Notes: generated by a model from the sequence alone, not told the origin. A stretch of 6,808 nt of DNA from an uncultured Alphaproteobacteria bacterium (GCA_913064755.1 CAJYBQ010000178.1:1-6808); one strand, 5' to 3'. Counted from the stretch's first letter, positions 1 through 5,878 are shown. Translations and numbers: made by a program.

Positions 1-1
1 A

Positions 2-139
2 TATGTTATGTACGACCCGGAACGACGCGACAGTACGTCCTGGTCGACCTTGGGCGAAGCAGTCTTCGCACTCTACGCCACCCGCGACGGACGCACCTCC
101 TTGATGGAAAATCGCCGACCCGCATACAATGGAAGATAG
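2..139 (+). CDS. Possible 3' end of an unrecognised gene cut by the window edge
   Basis: An open frame runs from the window edge to a TAG at 137-139, giving 45 residues that end ENRRPAYNGR. An internal ATG lies at position 8, but nothing upstream can be examined. The codons look moderately coding-like, with many G- or A-starting codons such as gac, gaa, gca, gtc and gac, and the other + frames read less like protein. It would converge with the dehydratase gene ending at 203. I recognise no motif. It may equally be chance open frame in high-GC DNA. Confidence 0.3.
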   Translation, partial: YVMYDPERRDSTSWSTLGEAVFALYATRDGRTSLMENRRPAYNGR

Positions 140-158
140 GCGACAGCTTACAGCCCGT

Positions 159-186
159 CCGTCATTGCGAATCGCGGTCATGACGG
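159..186. terminator. Weak candidate hairpin between convergent gene ends
   Basis: CCGTCAT at 159-165 and ATGACGG at 180-186 form a perfect 7-bp inverted repeat with a 14-nt loop. It lies 17 bp beyond the stop codon of the minus-strand dehydratase gene, which is the right place for the end of that transcript. Neither side has a run of T, so it is not a textbook intrinsic terminator. The rest of 140-202 shows no other signal. Confidence 0.25.
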
Positions 187-202
187 TCGCATAACGTTAG
201 CG

Positions 203-691
203 TCAGTGGCATGACAGGCGTTTCATCACCATCTGCACGGAAGTCCAGGCGCAGCAGAGCGTGCCGTTCTGGTTCTCGACCACGTAGTCCATCGTCACCA
301 TGCCCATTTCGGGGCGACTGCGGCTCTCCCGCTTGGACAGGACGCTGACACGGGCGTAGAGGGTATCGCCGGGGCGCACCGGATTGGGCCAGCGCAGGTC
401 GTTGATCCCGGGTGATCCCATGGAACCAAGCCCCACGAAACCGGCCTGCACCAGCATGCGGAAGGCCACGGCACCGACCTGCCAGCCACTGGCGATCAGG
501 CCGCCATAGATGCTGCCCTTGGCGAATTCCACGTCCGTGTGGAATGCCTGCGGGTCATAGCGAAAGGCGAAATCGATGATGTCGCTCTCGGTCAGGGTCA
601 CACCGGGGGCCCTGATGACCTGCCCCACCGTGTAATCCTCCCAGTACATGGCACGATCCGCCGGGGTCTCGGTGACAGGCGCGCGGGTCAT
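203..691 (-). CDS. MaoC-like hot-dog dehydratase
   Basis: This encodes a 162-residue single hot-dog domain of the MaoC/(R)-specific enoyl-CoA hydratase superfamily. Known relatives hydrate or dehydrate acyl-CoA thioesters in the cytoplasm; the substrate here is not readable. The catalytic signature is visible as RYDPQAFHTD at residues 44-53, with D46 and H51 in the positions of the catalytic Asp and His. GGLIASGW at 63-70 and LRWPNPVRPGDTL at 99-111 are further family hallmarks, and the length is usual for stand-alone members. The start at 691 is chosen because ATGA overlaps the stop of the upstream epoxide hydrolase and a GGAG lies 7 nt upstream (699-702). A longer reading from 748 would run into that hydrolase and adds only low-complexity sequence. 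It is the last gene of the yqgE-hydrolase-dehydratase cluster. Confidence 0.9.
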   Translation of the reverse strand: MTRAPVTETPADRAMYWEDYTVGQVIRAPGVTLTESDIIDFAFRYDPQAFHTDVEFAKGSIYGGLIASGWQVGAVAFRMLVQAGFVGLGSMGSPGINDLRWPNPVRPGDTLYARVSVLSKRESRSRPEMGMVTMDYVVENQNGTLCCAWTSVQMVMKRLSCH

Positions 692-1866
692 CGTAAATCT
701 CCAAAGAAGCTGCGGATGTCGCGGGTCAGTTCGACGGGCTTTTCCCACGCCGCGAAATGGCCACCGTCCGTCTCCGCCGTCAGCCGCCGCACGTCGGAGG
801 CGCGCTGCAGCCAGCTTCCCGGCGGGATCGGCACCAGGTCGTAGGGGAACAGGCAGAACCCGGTCGGCACGTCGATGCGATCCGGCGATCCATCGGCCCG
901 TGCCTCCAGCTCCATCCCGCCCTGGTGGGTGACGGCGGTATAGATCCAGCTGGCCGAGTTATGCGCGTTGTTGACCCAGTAGATCATGATGTTGGTCAGC
1001 AGTTCGTCCATCGCGAAAAGGCTCAGTTCACCCGGCCCTTCCTGCACCCGGTACTGGAATTTCTCCGTGATCCAGCCGGCAAGCCCCGCGGGGGAATCGG
1101 CCAGGCCATAGTTCAGGGTCTGCGGCTTGGTACCCTGTATCTGGAAATAGCCCATGGCCCGCGCCGTGCGCTTGCGGAACCGGCCCATCCATTCCCGCTC
1201 GTCATCGGTGATCGGCGGCGCGCCGGCACCCAGGCAGGGCTTCAGCGGCACCATGTTCAGATGAATGCCGATCAACCGCTCCGGGTGGCGCTGTGCCAGC
1301 CAGGACGTGACGATGGAACCCCAGTCACCGCCCTGCGCGGCGAATTTCTCCAGGCCGAAGACCTCGGTCATGAACCGTGCCCACAGGTCGGCGATTTCCT
1401 TAGGATGCATCGGGGCCGCCGGCGCGCTGGACCAGCCGTAGCCGGGCAGCGACGGGCAGATCACCGTGAAGGCATCGGCCACGTCACCGCCGAAGCGTTC
1501 CGGGTGCGCCAGCGGTTCGATGATCTTGTGGAATTCGAATACCGACCCCGGCCAGCCATGGGTGATCAGCAACGGCATCGGGTTCGGCCCGGACCCCTGC
1601 TCGCACAGGAAATGAATATCGAACCCGTCGACCTGCGCCATGTAGTTGGGGAAGCCGTTCAGCAGCGATTCCCAGTGCCGCCAGTCATAGCCATCCTGCC
1701 AGTGGCGCACCATCTTCCGCATGTAGGCCAGGTCGGTGCCATAGCCCCAGCCGCCGCCCTCCACCTCATTGGGGAAGCGCGTGCGGGCCAGCCGCCGTTG
1801 CAGGTCGTCCAGCACCGCATCCTCGACCGCGATCGTGAACGGTTCCGCATTGATCCGCATGTTCAT
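688..1866 (-). CDS. Epoxide hydrolase (alpha/beta hydrolase with EHN domain)
   Basis: This 392-residue protein matches the microsomal/juvenile-hormone type of epoxide hydrolase, which opens epoxides to vicinal diols through a covalent aspartyl ester. An N-terminal EHN-type segment spans about residues 3-110. HGWPG at 103-107 forms the oxyanion hole, and GGDWGS at 179-184 holds the nucleophile D181. A lid stretch GYFQIQGTKPQTLNYGLADS begins at 239, with candidate proton-donor tyrosines Y240 and Y253. D343 in FPYDLVP sits where mammalian EPHX1 has its charge-relay Glu, and the catalytic base is H370 in DGGHFAAWEKP. No signal peptide is seen, so it is probably cytoplasmic. Start 1866 forms an ATGA overlap with the yqgE stop; M3 at 1860 is an alternative. 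Translational coupling on both sides suggests obligate co-expression with yqgE and the dehydratase. The substrate is unknown. Confidence 0.92.
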   Translation of the reverse strand: MNMRINAEPFTIAVEDAVLDDLQRRLARTRFPNEVEGGGWGYGTDLAYMRKMVRHWQDGYDWRHWESLLNGFPNYMAQVDGFDIHFLCEQGSGPNPMPLLITHGWPGSVFEFHKIIEPLAHPERFGGDVADAFTVICPSLPGYGWSSAPAAPMHPKEIADLWARFMTEVFGLEKFAAQGGDWGSIVTSWLAQRHPERLIGIHLNMVPLKPCLGAGAPPITDDEREWMGRFRKRTARAMGYFQIQGTKPQTLNYGLADSPAGLAGWITEKFQYRVQEGPGELSLFAMDELLTNIMIYWVNNAHNSASWIYTAVTHQGGMELEARADGSPDRIDVPTGFCLFPYDLVPIPPGSWLQRASDVRRLTAETDGGHFAAWEKPVELTRDIRSFFGDLR

Positions 1867-2465
1867 GCCCGCCCCGACTGGGCCGACAGCATCGCCGGAT
1901 CGACGCCCAGCCGACGCATCGCCGCCGACCATTTCTCGTCCAGCGGTGTCTGGAACACGACGTCCACGTCGGCTTCGCAATGCAGCCAGTCGTTGCGCTG
2001 GATCTCCTGCTCCAGCTGCCCCGGTTCCCACCCCGCATAGCCCAGCGCCAGAATCGCGTCTTCCGGCCCGTTGCCGGACGCCATGGCACGCAGCACATCG
2101 ACGGTGGCAGTCATGCTGATACCGTCCGCCATCGGCACCGTGGCTTCACGATTGTAGTCGGGGGAATGCAGGACAAAGCCCCGCCCGGTCTCGACCGGCC
2201 CGCCGAAATGCATGGTGACCGGTTCCGCCAGCGCGTCTGTCTCGATCTCCAGCTGCTTCGCCAGGTCGGCAAATTGCAGGTTCGGCAGTTGCTTGTTGAT
2301 CATCAGTCCCATGGCTCCGCCATCGGCCGAGTGGCTGCACATGAAGATCACGCTGCGCTGAAACCGCTCATCGGACATGTTCGGCATGGCGACCAGCAGA
2401 TGCGCCTGCAGGGAATGGGCGTCATCTTCAGCGTTGCGGTCTGTGGTCTCGTTGTCATTTTTCAT
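1863..2465 (-). CDS. yqgE: YqgE/AlgH family protein (UPF0301)
   Basis: This 200-residue protein belongs to the YqgE/AlgH (UPF0301, DUF179) family, conserved across proteobacteria and of unsettled biochemical role; AlgH was linked to alginate regulation in Pseudomonas. Family blocks appear in order: AMPNMSDERFQRSVIFMCSH at 26-45, GAMGLMINK at 50-58, GGPVETGRGFVLHS at 88-101, and LGYAGWEPGQLEQEI at 141-155 followed by NDWL. The start at 2465 gives about 18 residues before the first conserved block, slightly longer than typical, and its ribosome binding site is poor (no GGAGG within 15 nt). The open frame continues upstream to a TTG at 2585 with sequence unlike the family. It leads the minus-strand cluster and overlaps the hydrolase start by 4 bp. 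Confidence 0.92.
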   Translation of the reverse strand: MKNDNETTDRNAEDDAHSLQAHLLVAMPNMSDERFQRSVIFMCSHSADGGAMGLMINKQLPNLQFADLAKQLEIETDALAEPVTMHFGGPVETGRGFVLHSPDYNREATVPMADGISMTATVDVLRAMASGNGPEDAILALGYAGWEPGQLEQEIQRNDWLHCEADVDVVFQTPLDEKWSAAMRRLGVDPAMLSAQSGRA

Positions 2466-2579
2466 GTGGTCAAGTTTGCGGGGCCGGAGACGTGCTTTCA
2501 AGCCACCAGTTCGCGCAACAGCCGAAGTCGTCGGCGCGCAACACGTGTGGCAATCCCGTGACATGCAGAACCATGGCAA

Positions 2580-2606
2580 TTGCAAGCAGGCAGCAATGGC
2601 CTAGAT
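2580..2606 (+). promoter_or_regulatory. Candidate promoter of the lipoprotein gene
   Basis: TTGCAA at 2580-2585 and CTAGAT at 2601-2606 lie 15 bp apart, about 30 bp before the ATG. CTAGAT resembles alphaproteobacterial housekeeping -10 boxes (CTA-N-A-T type). The spacing is short and the -35 is imperfect, so this is tentative. The same CCTAGATGCAG string occurs upstream of the sigma factor gene at 5711-5721. Confidence 0.3.
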
Positions 2607-2620
2607 GCAGGGATCACACG

Positions 2621-2627
2621 GGAGGAG
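2621..2627 (+). promoter_or_regulatory. Ribosome binding site fixing the lipoprotein start
   Basis: GGAGGAG is a near-perfect Shine-Dalgarno sequence 9 nt before the ATG at 2637. It decides the start in favour of 2637 over the longer in-frame ATG at 2580 and the second Met codon at 2646. Confidence 0.85.
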
Positions 2628-2636
2628 AATAACTGC

Positions 2637-2837
2637 ATGATCCGGATGATCGCACTTCTGACGAGCCTCACACTTTTTCTCGCCGCCTGTCAGACGACAA
2701 TCGAGGGCGATGCGCCAAAGACCACTGTCGAAACCGATGGTGTCAAGGTCACGATTGGAGAAGACGGCAAGACAAGCCGCGACAAGGGTGACGGCACCTT
2801 CTGTCCTCCTGGTCAGGCAAAGAAGGGGCGTTGCTGA
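2637..2837 (+). CDS. Small secreted lipoprotein with a C-terminal cysteine pair
   Basis: This 66-residue protein begins with a lipoprotein signal peptide: MIRMIALL, a hydrophobic stretch, and the lipobox L15-A16-A17-C18. Signal peptidase II cleavage before C18 would leave a 49-residue lipidated peptide. Residue 19 is Gln rather than Asp, so by E. coli sorting rules it would go to the outer membrane; that rule may not hold here. The mature part is polar, rich in Thr, Asp, Gly and Lys (about 21-50), and ends with CPPGQAKKGRC, whose C56 and C66 could form a disulfide in the periplasm. I recall similar short CPPGQAKKG tails in small alphaproteobacterial proteins but cannot name a function. It is transcribed alone, and its stop lies 12 bp from the stop of the convergent aldolase gene. 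Confidence 0.82.
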   Translation: MIRMIALLTSLTLFLAACQTTIEGDAPKTTVETDGVKVTIGEDGKTSRDKGDGTFCPPGQAKKGRC

Positions 2838-2853
2838 GACTTCACTGGCTCAG
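2834..2853. terminator. Short inverted repeat spanning both convergent stop codons
   Basis: CTGAG at 2834-2838 and CTCAG at 2849-2853 form a 5-bp stem with a 10-nt loop. It takes in the TGA codons of both the lipoprotein and the aldolase gene. The stem is short and there is no T-run, so termination activity is doubtful. It is noted because it is the only structure between two convergent genes. Confidence 0.2.
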
Positions 2854-3881
2854 GCGAAGGAAGCCGCCGATTCCAGGATGCGATCCACGTCCGCTTCCTC
2901 GGTCATGAAGGAGGTGACGAACCTGACACCGCCCGGCCCGGCGGCCGACCAGTCATGGAACCGGAAGCCGTCTGCGCGAAGCTTGTCGGCGACACCGGCG
3001 GGCAGGTCCACAAAAACCTCGTTGATCCCCACGGGTGATGCCAGCCGGAAGCCCTGCATCGCATTCATGCCGTTCCCCAGCTTGGCCGCCAGCCGGTTGG
3101 CATGGGCGGCATTGGCCAGCCAGAGACCATCCTTCACGTAGGCGACCAGTTGCGCCGAGAGATAACGCTGCTTCGACCAGAGATGCCCCCCACGCATGCG
3201 CCGGAAATGCAGTTCCGCCGCCGTGTCGGGATCGAACACCACCACGGCCTCCGCCGCCATGCAGCCGTTCTTGGTGGCACCGAAGGACAGGACGTCGACC
3301 CCCGCCTTCCAGGTCATCTCCGCCGGGGTGACTCCCAGGCTGACCAGCGCATTGGCGAACCGCGCGCCGTCCATGTGGACCTTGCAGTCATGGGCGTGCG
3401 CCATCGCCGCCAGTTCGGTTATCTGGTCGATAGTGTAGACGGTCCCGGCCTCGGTTGCCTGCGTCAGGCTGAGGGAAGCGGGCTGCTGGTGATGCTCGAA
3501 GCCGGGGATGAAGCGCTGCAGACCGGTCGCCAGCGCCTCCGGCGTGATCTGCCCGTCCGCGCCGGGCAAGGGGAACAGCTTGGCACCGCCGGTGAAGAAT
3601 TCCGGCGCGCCGCACTCGTCCTCGTAGACATGTGCGTGGGAATGACAGAACACGACGCCCGTGGGCGGGGTCAGCAGGCCGAGCGACAGGCTGTTCGCGG
3701 CGGTACCCGTGGCCACCGGAAACACGGCCACGTCATGTTCGAACAGGTCACGAAAGACCGTGTTCAACTCATCGGTCCAGGGGTCGGAGCCATAGGCCGG
3801 GGCGAAGCCGCCGTTCGCGGCCGCGATCGCCGCCAGGATGTCCGGGTGAATGCCTGCCCAATTGTCGGAACCGAAATCCAT
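2850..3881 (-). CDS. ltaE: Low-specificity L-threonine aldolase family, PLP-dependent
   Basis: This 343-residue fold-type I PLP enzyme of the threonine aldolase/beta-eliminating lyase family would cleave L-threonine and L-allo-threonine to glycine and acetaldehyde in the cytoplasm. Visible landmarks are SDNWAGIHP at 5-13, the phosphate-binding ATGTAAN at 57-63, H83 in CHSHAHVYEDE as the ring-stacking residue, HMDGARFANA at 169-178 with D171 for the pyridine nitrogen and R174, and FGATKNG at 200-206 with K204 as the Schiff-base lysine. Length is normal. Start 3881 fits the family N-terminus and has GAGGGAG 10 nt upstream (3892-3898), embedded in the last codons of the JAMM gene, only 5 bp away. 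The gene closes a three-gene cluster, but a metabolic tie to JAMM is not evident. Related beta-eliminating lyases remain a possibility. Confidence 0.9.
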   Translation of the reverse strand: MDFGSDNWAGIHPDILAAIAAANGGFAPAYGSDPWTDELNTVFRDLFEHDVAVFPVATGTAANSLSLGLLTPPTGVVFCHSHAHVYEDECGAPEFFTGGAKLFPLPGADGQITPEALATGLQRFIPGFEHHQQPASLSLTQATEAGTVYTIDQITELAAMAHAHDCKVHMDGARFANALVSLGVTPAEMTWKAGVDVLSFGATKNGCMAAEAVVVFDPDTAAELHFRRMRGGHLWSKQRYLSAQLVAYVKDGLWLANAAHANRLAAKLGNGMNAMQGFRLASPVGINEVFVDLPAGVADKLRADGFRFHDWSAAGPGGVRFVTSFMTEEADVDRILESAASFA

Positions 3882-3886
3882 GGTCC

Positions 3887-4333
3887 TCAAACTCCCTCGG
3901 TCACGTCGATGTTGATGCGTTGCATGGGGCCGCCTTCGCCGGATGCCGGCTGCCATGCCGCCATCCCCTGCGCACCACCCCAGCGCATGCCGACAATCAG
4001 CCAGAGCAGATCCGGCTCATCCGCCGCCCGGCGCGTATCCGTCTCGGAGGGCACCGGGTCGCCATAGGGGTGGGAATGGAAATGGCCCAGCACGACGTCA
4101 CCGTTCTGCCGCGCCTCCCGCTGCGTGCGCAGGCGCAGGCCCGGATCGATCTCGAAGGTCCGTTCCCGCGATTCGGCGACATTCGGGCTGGGGACGATGC
4201 CGGTGACCAGCCAGCCCTCCGCCGTCTCGCGGCCAACGACCAGGCCACAGCCTTCTTCTGGGAAGCAGGCGTGCAGATGCTCGATGATGGTGCCGCCGCA
4301 GACGATCGGCAGGGTGATCTGCCGCCCGCTCAC
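3887..4333 (-). CDS. Stand-alone JAMM/MPN (Mov34/PAD-1) metalloprotease-like protein
   Basis: This 148-residue single-domain protein carries a complete JAMM zinc signature. E27 in PEEGCGLVVG is the catalytic acid. HSHPYGDPVPSETD at 86-99 gives H86, H88, S96 and D99 with exact H-S-H-x7-S-x2-D spacing, so an active Zn peptidase is predicted. Known prokaryotic JAMM proteins cut isopeptide or ubiquitin-like/sulfur-carrier tails, for example with ThiS/MoaD-like partners; no such partner or E1-like protein lies in this window. The start is GTG at 4333, overlapping the TGA of the upstream one-TM gene as GTGA, with GAGG 10 nt before it (4344-4347). No signal peptide or TM is seen, so it is cytoplasmic. 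I recall this gene beside rluD in other alphaproteobacteria, suggesting conserved rather than accessory DNA. Confidence 0.9.
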   Translation of the reverse strand: MSGRQITLPIVCGGTIIEHLHACFPEEGCGLVVGRETAEGWLVTGIVPSPNVAESRERTFEIDPGLRLRTQREARQNGDVVLGHFHSHPYGDPVPSETDTRRAADEPDLLWLIVGMRWGGAQGMAAWQPASGEGGPMQRINIDVTEGV

Positions 4334-4701
4334 TGCGCCCGCACCTCGCCGATCCGGCGCCCGGTCCGCATGTCGATCAGGTGGATGCGGCGATCGGTGC
4401 CCGCGTTCTCCGTCACGACCCGCAGAACCGTGCCGGAGACGGCACTTTCCACGATCTCGCCCGTCCCGTCCGGCAACAGGACAAGTGTCCAGGACGAACC
4501 GACCGGCGGTGCCGGCATGACAGGCGCTGGCGTTTCTGCCGCGACTGGGGCAGGTTCGCGCGGAACGTCGTCCACCACGCTGTCGCCCATGCGGTTGATG
4601 GCGGTCGCGATGATGACACCGGTCATTGCCAGGATGGCAATGCCCAGAATCGTCACCACTATCTTGAGCACCCTGTAATTCGGCTCATCTGGCTCTGACA
4701 T
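4330..4701 (-). CDS. Small single-pass membrane protein, DUF6476-like
   Basis: This 123-residue protein has a short polar N-terminus followed by one strong transmembrane helix at about 11-36 (VLKIVVTILG onward). A Pro/Ala-rich linker follows at 47-67, then a small beta-rich domain at 70-121 beginning SSWTLVLLPDGTGEI. The layout suggests an inner-membrane anchor with a small C-terminal domain whose side of the membrane is uncertain. It looks like the DUF6476 family that I recall between rluD and a Mov34 gene in Rhodobacterales-type genomes; that name is from memory. The start at 4701 is favoured because the helix begins at once after it; an upstream reading to 4836 is antisense to rluD and adds no family-like sequence. 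Its ATG overlaps the divergent rluD ATG by 2 bp, and its Shine-Dalgarno is weak. Function unknown. Confidence 0.8.
   Translation of the reverse strand: MSEPDEPNYRVLKIVVTILGIAILAMTGVIIATAINRMGDSVVDDVPREPAPVAAETPAPVMPAPPVGSSWTLVLLPDGTGEIVESAVSGTVLRVVTENAGTDRRIHLIDMRTGRRIGEVRAQ
4674..4679 (+). promoter_or_regulatory. Possible -10 box for rluD inside the divergent gene
   Basis: TGTAAT matches the TATAAT consensus at five of six positions and lies 20 bp before the rluD ATG. No matching -35 is visible 17 bp upstream (CGTCAC). If real, the transcript would start only about 13 nt before the ATG, giving a very short leader. This is the only A/T-rich candidate near the overlapping divergent starts. 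Confidence 0.2.
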
Positions 4702-5680
4702 GCTGCAACCTGATATCGAGAAAATCACCGTTACCGACGATATGGCGGGGGACAGGATAGACCGTGTTCTGGCGGCCGCCCTGCCCGACATGTCGCGCAG
4801 CCGCTGCAAGGCCCTGATCGAACAGGGACGCGTCACCGCGGATGGCCGGACGATAGTGGACGCATCCTATCGGGTCAAACGGGCCGAGGTGCTTACGATG
4901 GCGCCCGATGCGCCGGTCGATCCGGTGCCGAAGGGACAGGACATCCCGCTGGAGGTCCTGTTCGAGGACGCGCACCTGATCGTCATCAACAAGCCTGCCG
5001 GGCTGGTGGTCCACCCGGCGGCAGGCAATGCCGACGGAACGCTGGTCAATGCGCTGATTGCCCATTGCGGCGACAGTCTTTCCGGCATCGGCGGGGTTCG
5101 CCGGCCCGGCATCGTGCATCGCCTGGACAAGGAAACATCCGGCGTGATGATCGCGGCGAAGACAGATGCGGCACACAGGGGGCTGGCCACCCTGTTCGAG
5201 ACGCATGACATCGACCGTGCCTACATGGCGCTGGTTCGCGGCAGGCCGGCCACCAGCCGTGGCACCATCGACGCCCGGATCGGGCGCGACAACCGTGACC
5301 GCAAGCGCATGACCGTGCTGGAACACGGCGGCAGGCATGCGGTCACCCACTATCGGCTGAAGGAAGCCTTCGGGGAGGCGACGTCGCTGCTGCGCTGCAC
5401 CCTGGAGACAGGCCGGACGCATCAGATTCGCGTCCATCTGAGCCATGTCGGACACCCGGTGATCGGCGACCCGACCTATGGCCGCATGCGTCGCAAGCGC
5501 CTGGCGCGCATGTCCGACGCCGCGGCTGAAGCGATTGCCGCCTTCCCGCGCCAGGCCCTGCACGCCTTCCGCCTCGGGTTCGTGCATCCGATCACCGGCG
5601 AAACCCTGGGATTCGAGGCCGACCTGCCCGCGGACATGGCGGAACTGATCCGGACCATGCGGTCATCCGTAGAAATCTGA
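4700..5680 (+). CDS. rluD: RluD/RluA-family 23S rRNA pseudouridine synthase
   Basis: This 326-residue enzyme isomerises uridine to pseudouridine; RluD acts on helix 69 of 23S rRNA in E. coli, and the target here is inferred from family. An S4 RNA-binding domain covers about 17-64 (DRIDRVLAAALPDMSRSR onward). The synthase domain shows INKPAGLVVHP at 96-106, HRLDKETSG at 140-148 with catalytic D143, RTHQIRVH at 239-246, HPVIGDPTYG at 252-261 and RQALHA at 284-289. Length is normal for RluD and nothing is missing. Start 4700 keeps the usual residues before S4; ATG at 4742 would clip the domain. The ATG overlaps the divergent membrane protein ATG, and no good Shine-Dalgarno is visible. The sigma factor gene follows after 213 bp. 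Confidence 0.93.
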   Translation: MLQPDIEKITVTDDMAGDRIDRVLAAALPDMSRSRCKALIEQGRVTADGRTIVDASYRVKRAEVLTMAPDAPVDPVPKGQDIPLEVLFEDAHLIVINKPAGLVVHPAAGNADGTLVNALIAHCGDSLSGIGGVRRPGIVHRLDKETSGVMIAAKTDAAHRGLATLFETHDIDRAYMALVRGRPATSRGTIDARIGRDNRDRKRMTVLEHGGRHAVTHYRLKEAFGEATSLLRCTLETGRTHQIRVHLSHVGHPVIGDPTYGRMRRKRLARMSDAAAEAIAAFPRQALHAFRLGFVHPITGETLGFEADLPADMAELIRTMRSSVEI

Positions 5681-5689
5681 CAGTGACGG

Positions 5690-5717
5690 TTGCGGATCGG
5701 CGCCGCCGCACCTAGAT
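5690..5717 (+). promoter_or_regulatory. Candidate promoter of the sigma factor gene
   Basis: TTGCGG at 5690-5695 and CTAGAT at 5712-5717 are 16 bp apart, immediately after the rluD stop. A start near 5724 would give a leader of about 170 nt containing all the hairpins listed below. The -10 and downstream bases (CCTAGATGCAG) match the string before the lipoprotein gene. No sigma-32 type promoter (CTTGAA, CCCCAT) was seen. Tentative. Confidence 0.3.
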
Positions 5718-5727
5718 GCAGAAGGGT

Positions 5728-5763
5728 GCCGGTGTTGAGGGAAATGTCGCCACACCGGCGACA
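5728..5763 (+). promoter_or_regulatory. Two overlapping, mutually exclusive hairpins in the rpoH leader
   Basis: GCCGGTGT (5728-5735) pairs perfectly with ACACCGGC (5752-5759), giving 8 bp and a 16-nt loop. TGTCGCC (5745-5751) pairs perfectly with GGCGACA (5757-5763), giving 7 bp and a 5-nt loop. Both need bases 5757-5759, so they cannot form together. The second could also serve as the end of the rluD transcript, but no T-run follows. Alternative pairing of this kind is typical of regulated leaders; function here is inferred only. Confidence 0.45.
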
Positions 5764-5796
5764 AAGTCTGGCCACAATCAGTCGCTTAACTGGAAT

Positions 5797-5823
5797 TCTC
5801 CCGAAGCGTGTTCGTTCGGGAGA
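5797..5823 (+). promoter_or_regulatory. Perfect 9-N9-9 palindrome in the rpoH leader
   Basis: TCTCCCGAA (5797-5805) and TTCGGGAGA (5815-5823) form a perfect 9-bp inverted repeat with a 9-nt spacer. The geometry equals that of the HrcA operator CIRCE, but the sequence is different, so it is not CIRCE. It may be an RNA hairpin or a protein-binding operator. The left arm TCTCCC (5797-5802) is also fully complementary to GGGAGA in the ribosome binding region (5881-5886), allowing an alternative fold that would hide the Shine-Dalgarno. Confidence 0.5.
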
Positions 5824-5832
5824 GGGTTACAC

Positions 5833-5873
5833 GATCTGGCGACGCGCGGTTCTGGAGTGGCGTCGCCGAGATC
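5833..5873 (+). promoter_or_regulatory. Long 13-bp stem just before the rpoH ribosome binding site
   Basis: Bases 5833-5845 (GATCTGGCGACGC) pair with 5860-5873, giving 13 Watson-Crick pairs with one bulged G (5868) and a 14-nt loop. It ends 5 nt before the Shine-Dalgarno at 5879-5885 and leaves that site free in this fold. It is the most stable element in the window by inspection. Its position in the untranslated leader, not in coding sequence, makes a regulatory role plausible. Confidence 0.5.
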
Positions 5874-5878
5874 CGCAA

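Larger units (their letters stand above)
2466..2636. other. Divergent intergenic region between yqgE and the lipoprotein gene
   Basis: These 171 bp must hold the promoters for the minus-strand yqgE cluster and the + strand lipoprotein gene. On the + side a plausible promoter and a strong ribosome binding site are visible and are listed separately. On the minus side no convincing -10 box is visible; TTG-containing stretches exist but no A/T-rich partner stands out. No long inverted repeat or terminator was found here. Confidence 0.6.

Noticed and set aside
757..2040. Long + strand open frame (427 codons) opposite the epoxide hydrolase
   Set aside because: It is antisense to a gene with complete catalytic motifs. 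It is rich in His, Arg, Gln and Pro as expected of a high-GC shadow frame, and has no domain.
3102..4067. Long + strand frame (321 codons) opposite threonine aldolase and JAMM
   Set aside because: Antisense shadow spanning two real genes; no motif, no ribosome binding site.
3632..4678. Long + strand frame (348 codons) opposite the minus-strand cluster
   Set aside because: Arg/Pro-rich shadow frame crossing three confirmed genes.
4685..5587. Minus-strand frame of 300 codons opposite rluD
   Set aside because: rluD has all family motifs on the + strand; the antisense frame is His/Arg/Gln-rich with none.
5745..5763. Intrinsic terminator for rluD
   Set aside because: The hairpin is good but is followed by AAGTCTGG, not a T-run; kept only as a leader hairpin with that alternative noted.
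5797..5823. CIRCE/HrcA operator
   Set aside because: Arm and spacer lengths fit, but the arms differ from TTAGCACTC/GAGTGCTAA.
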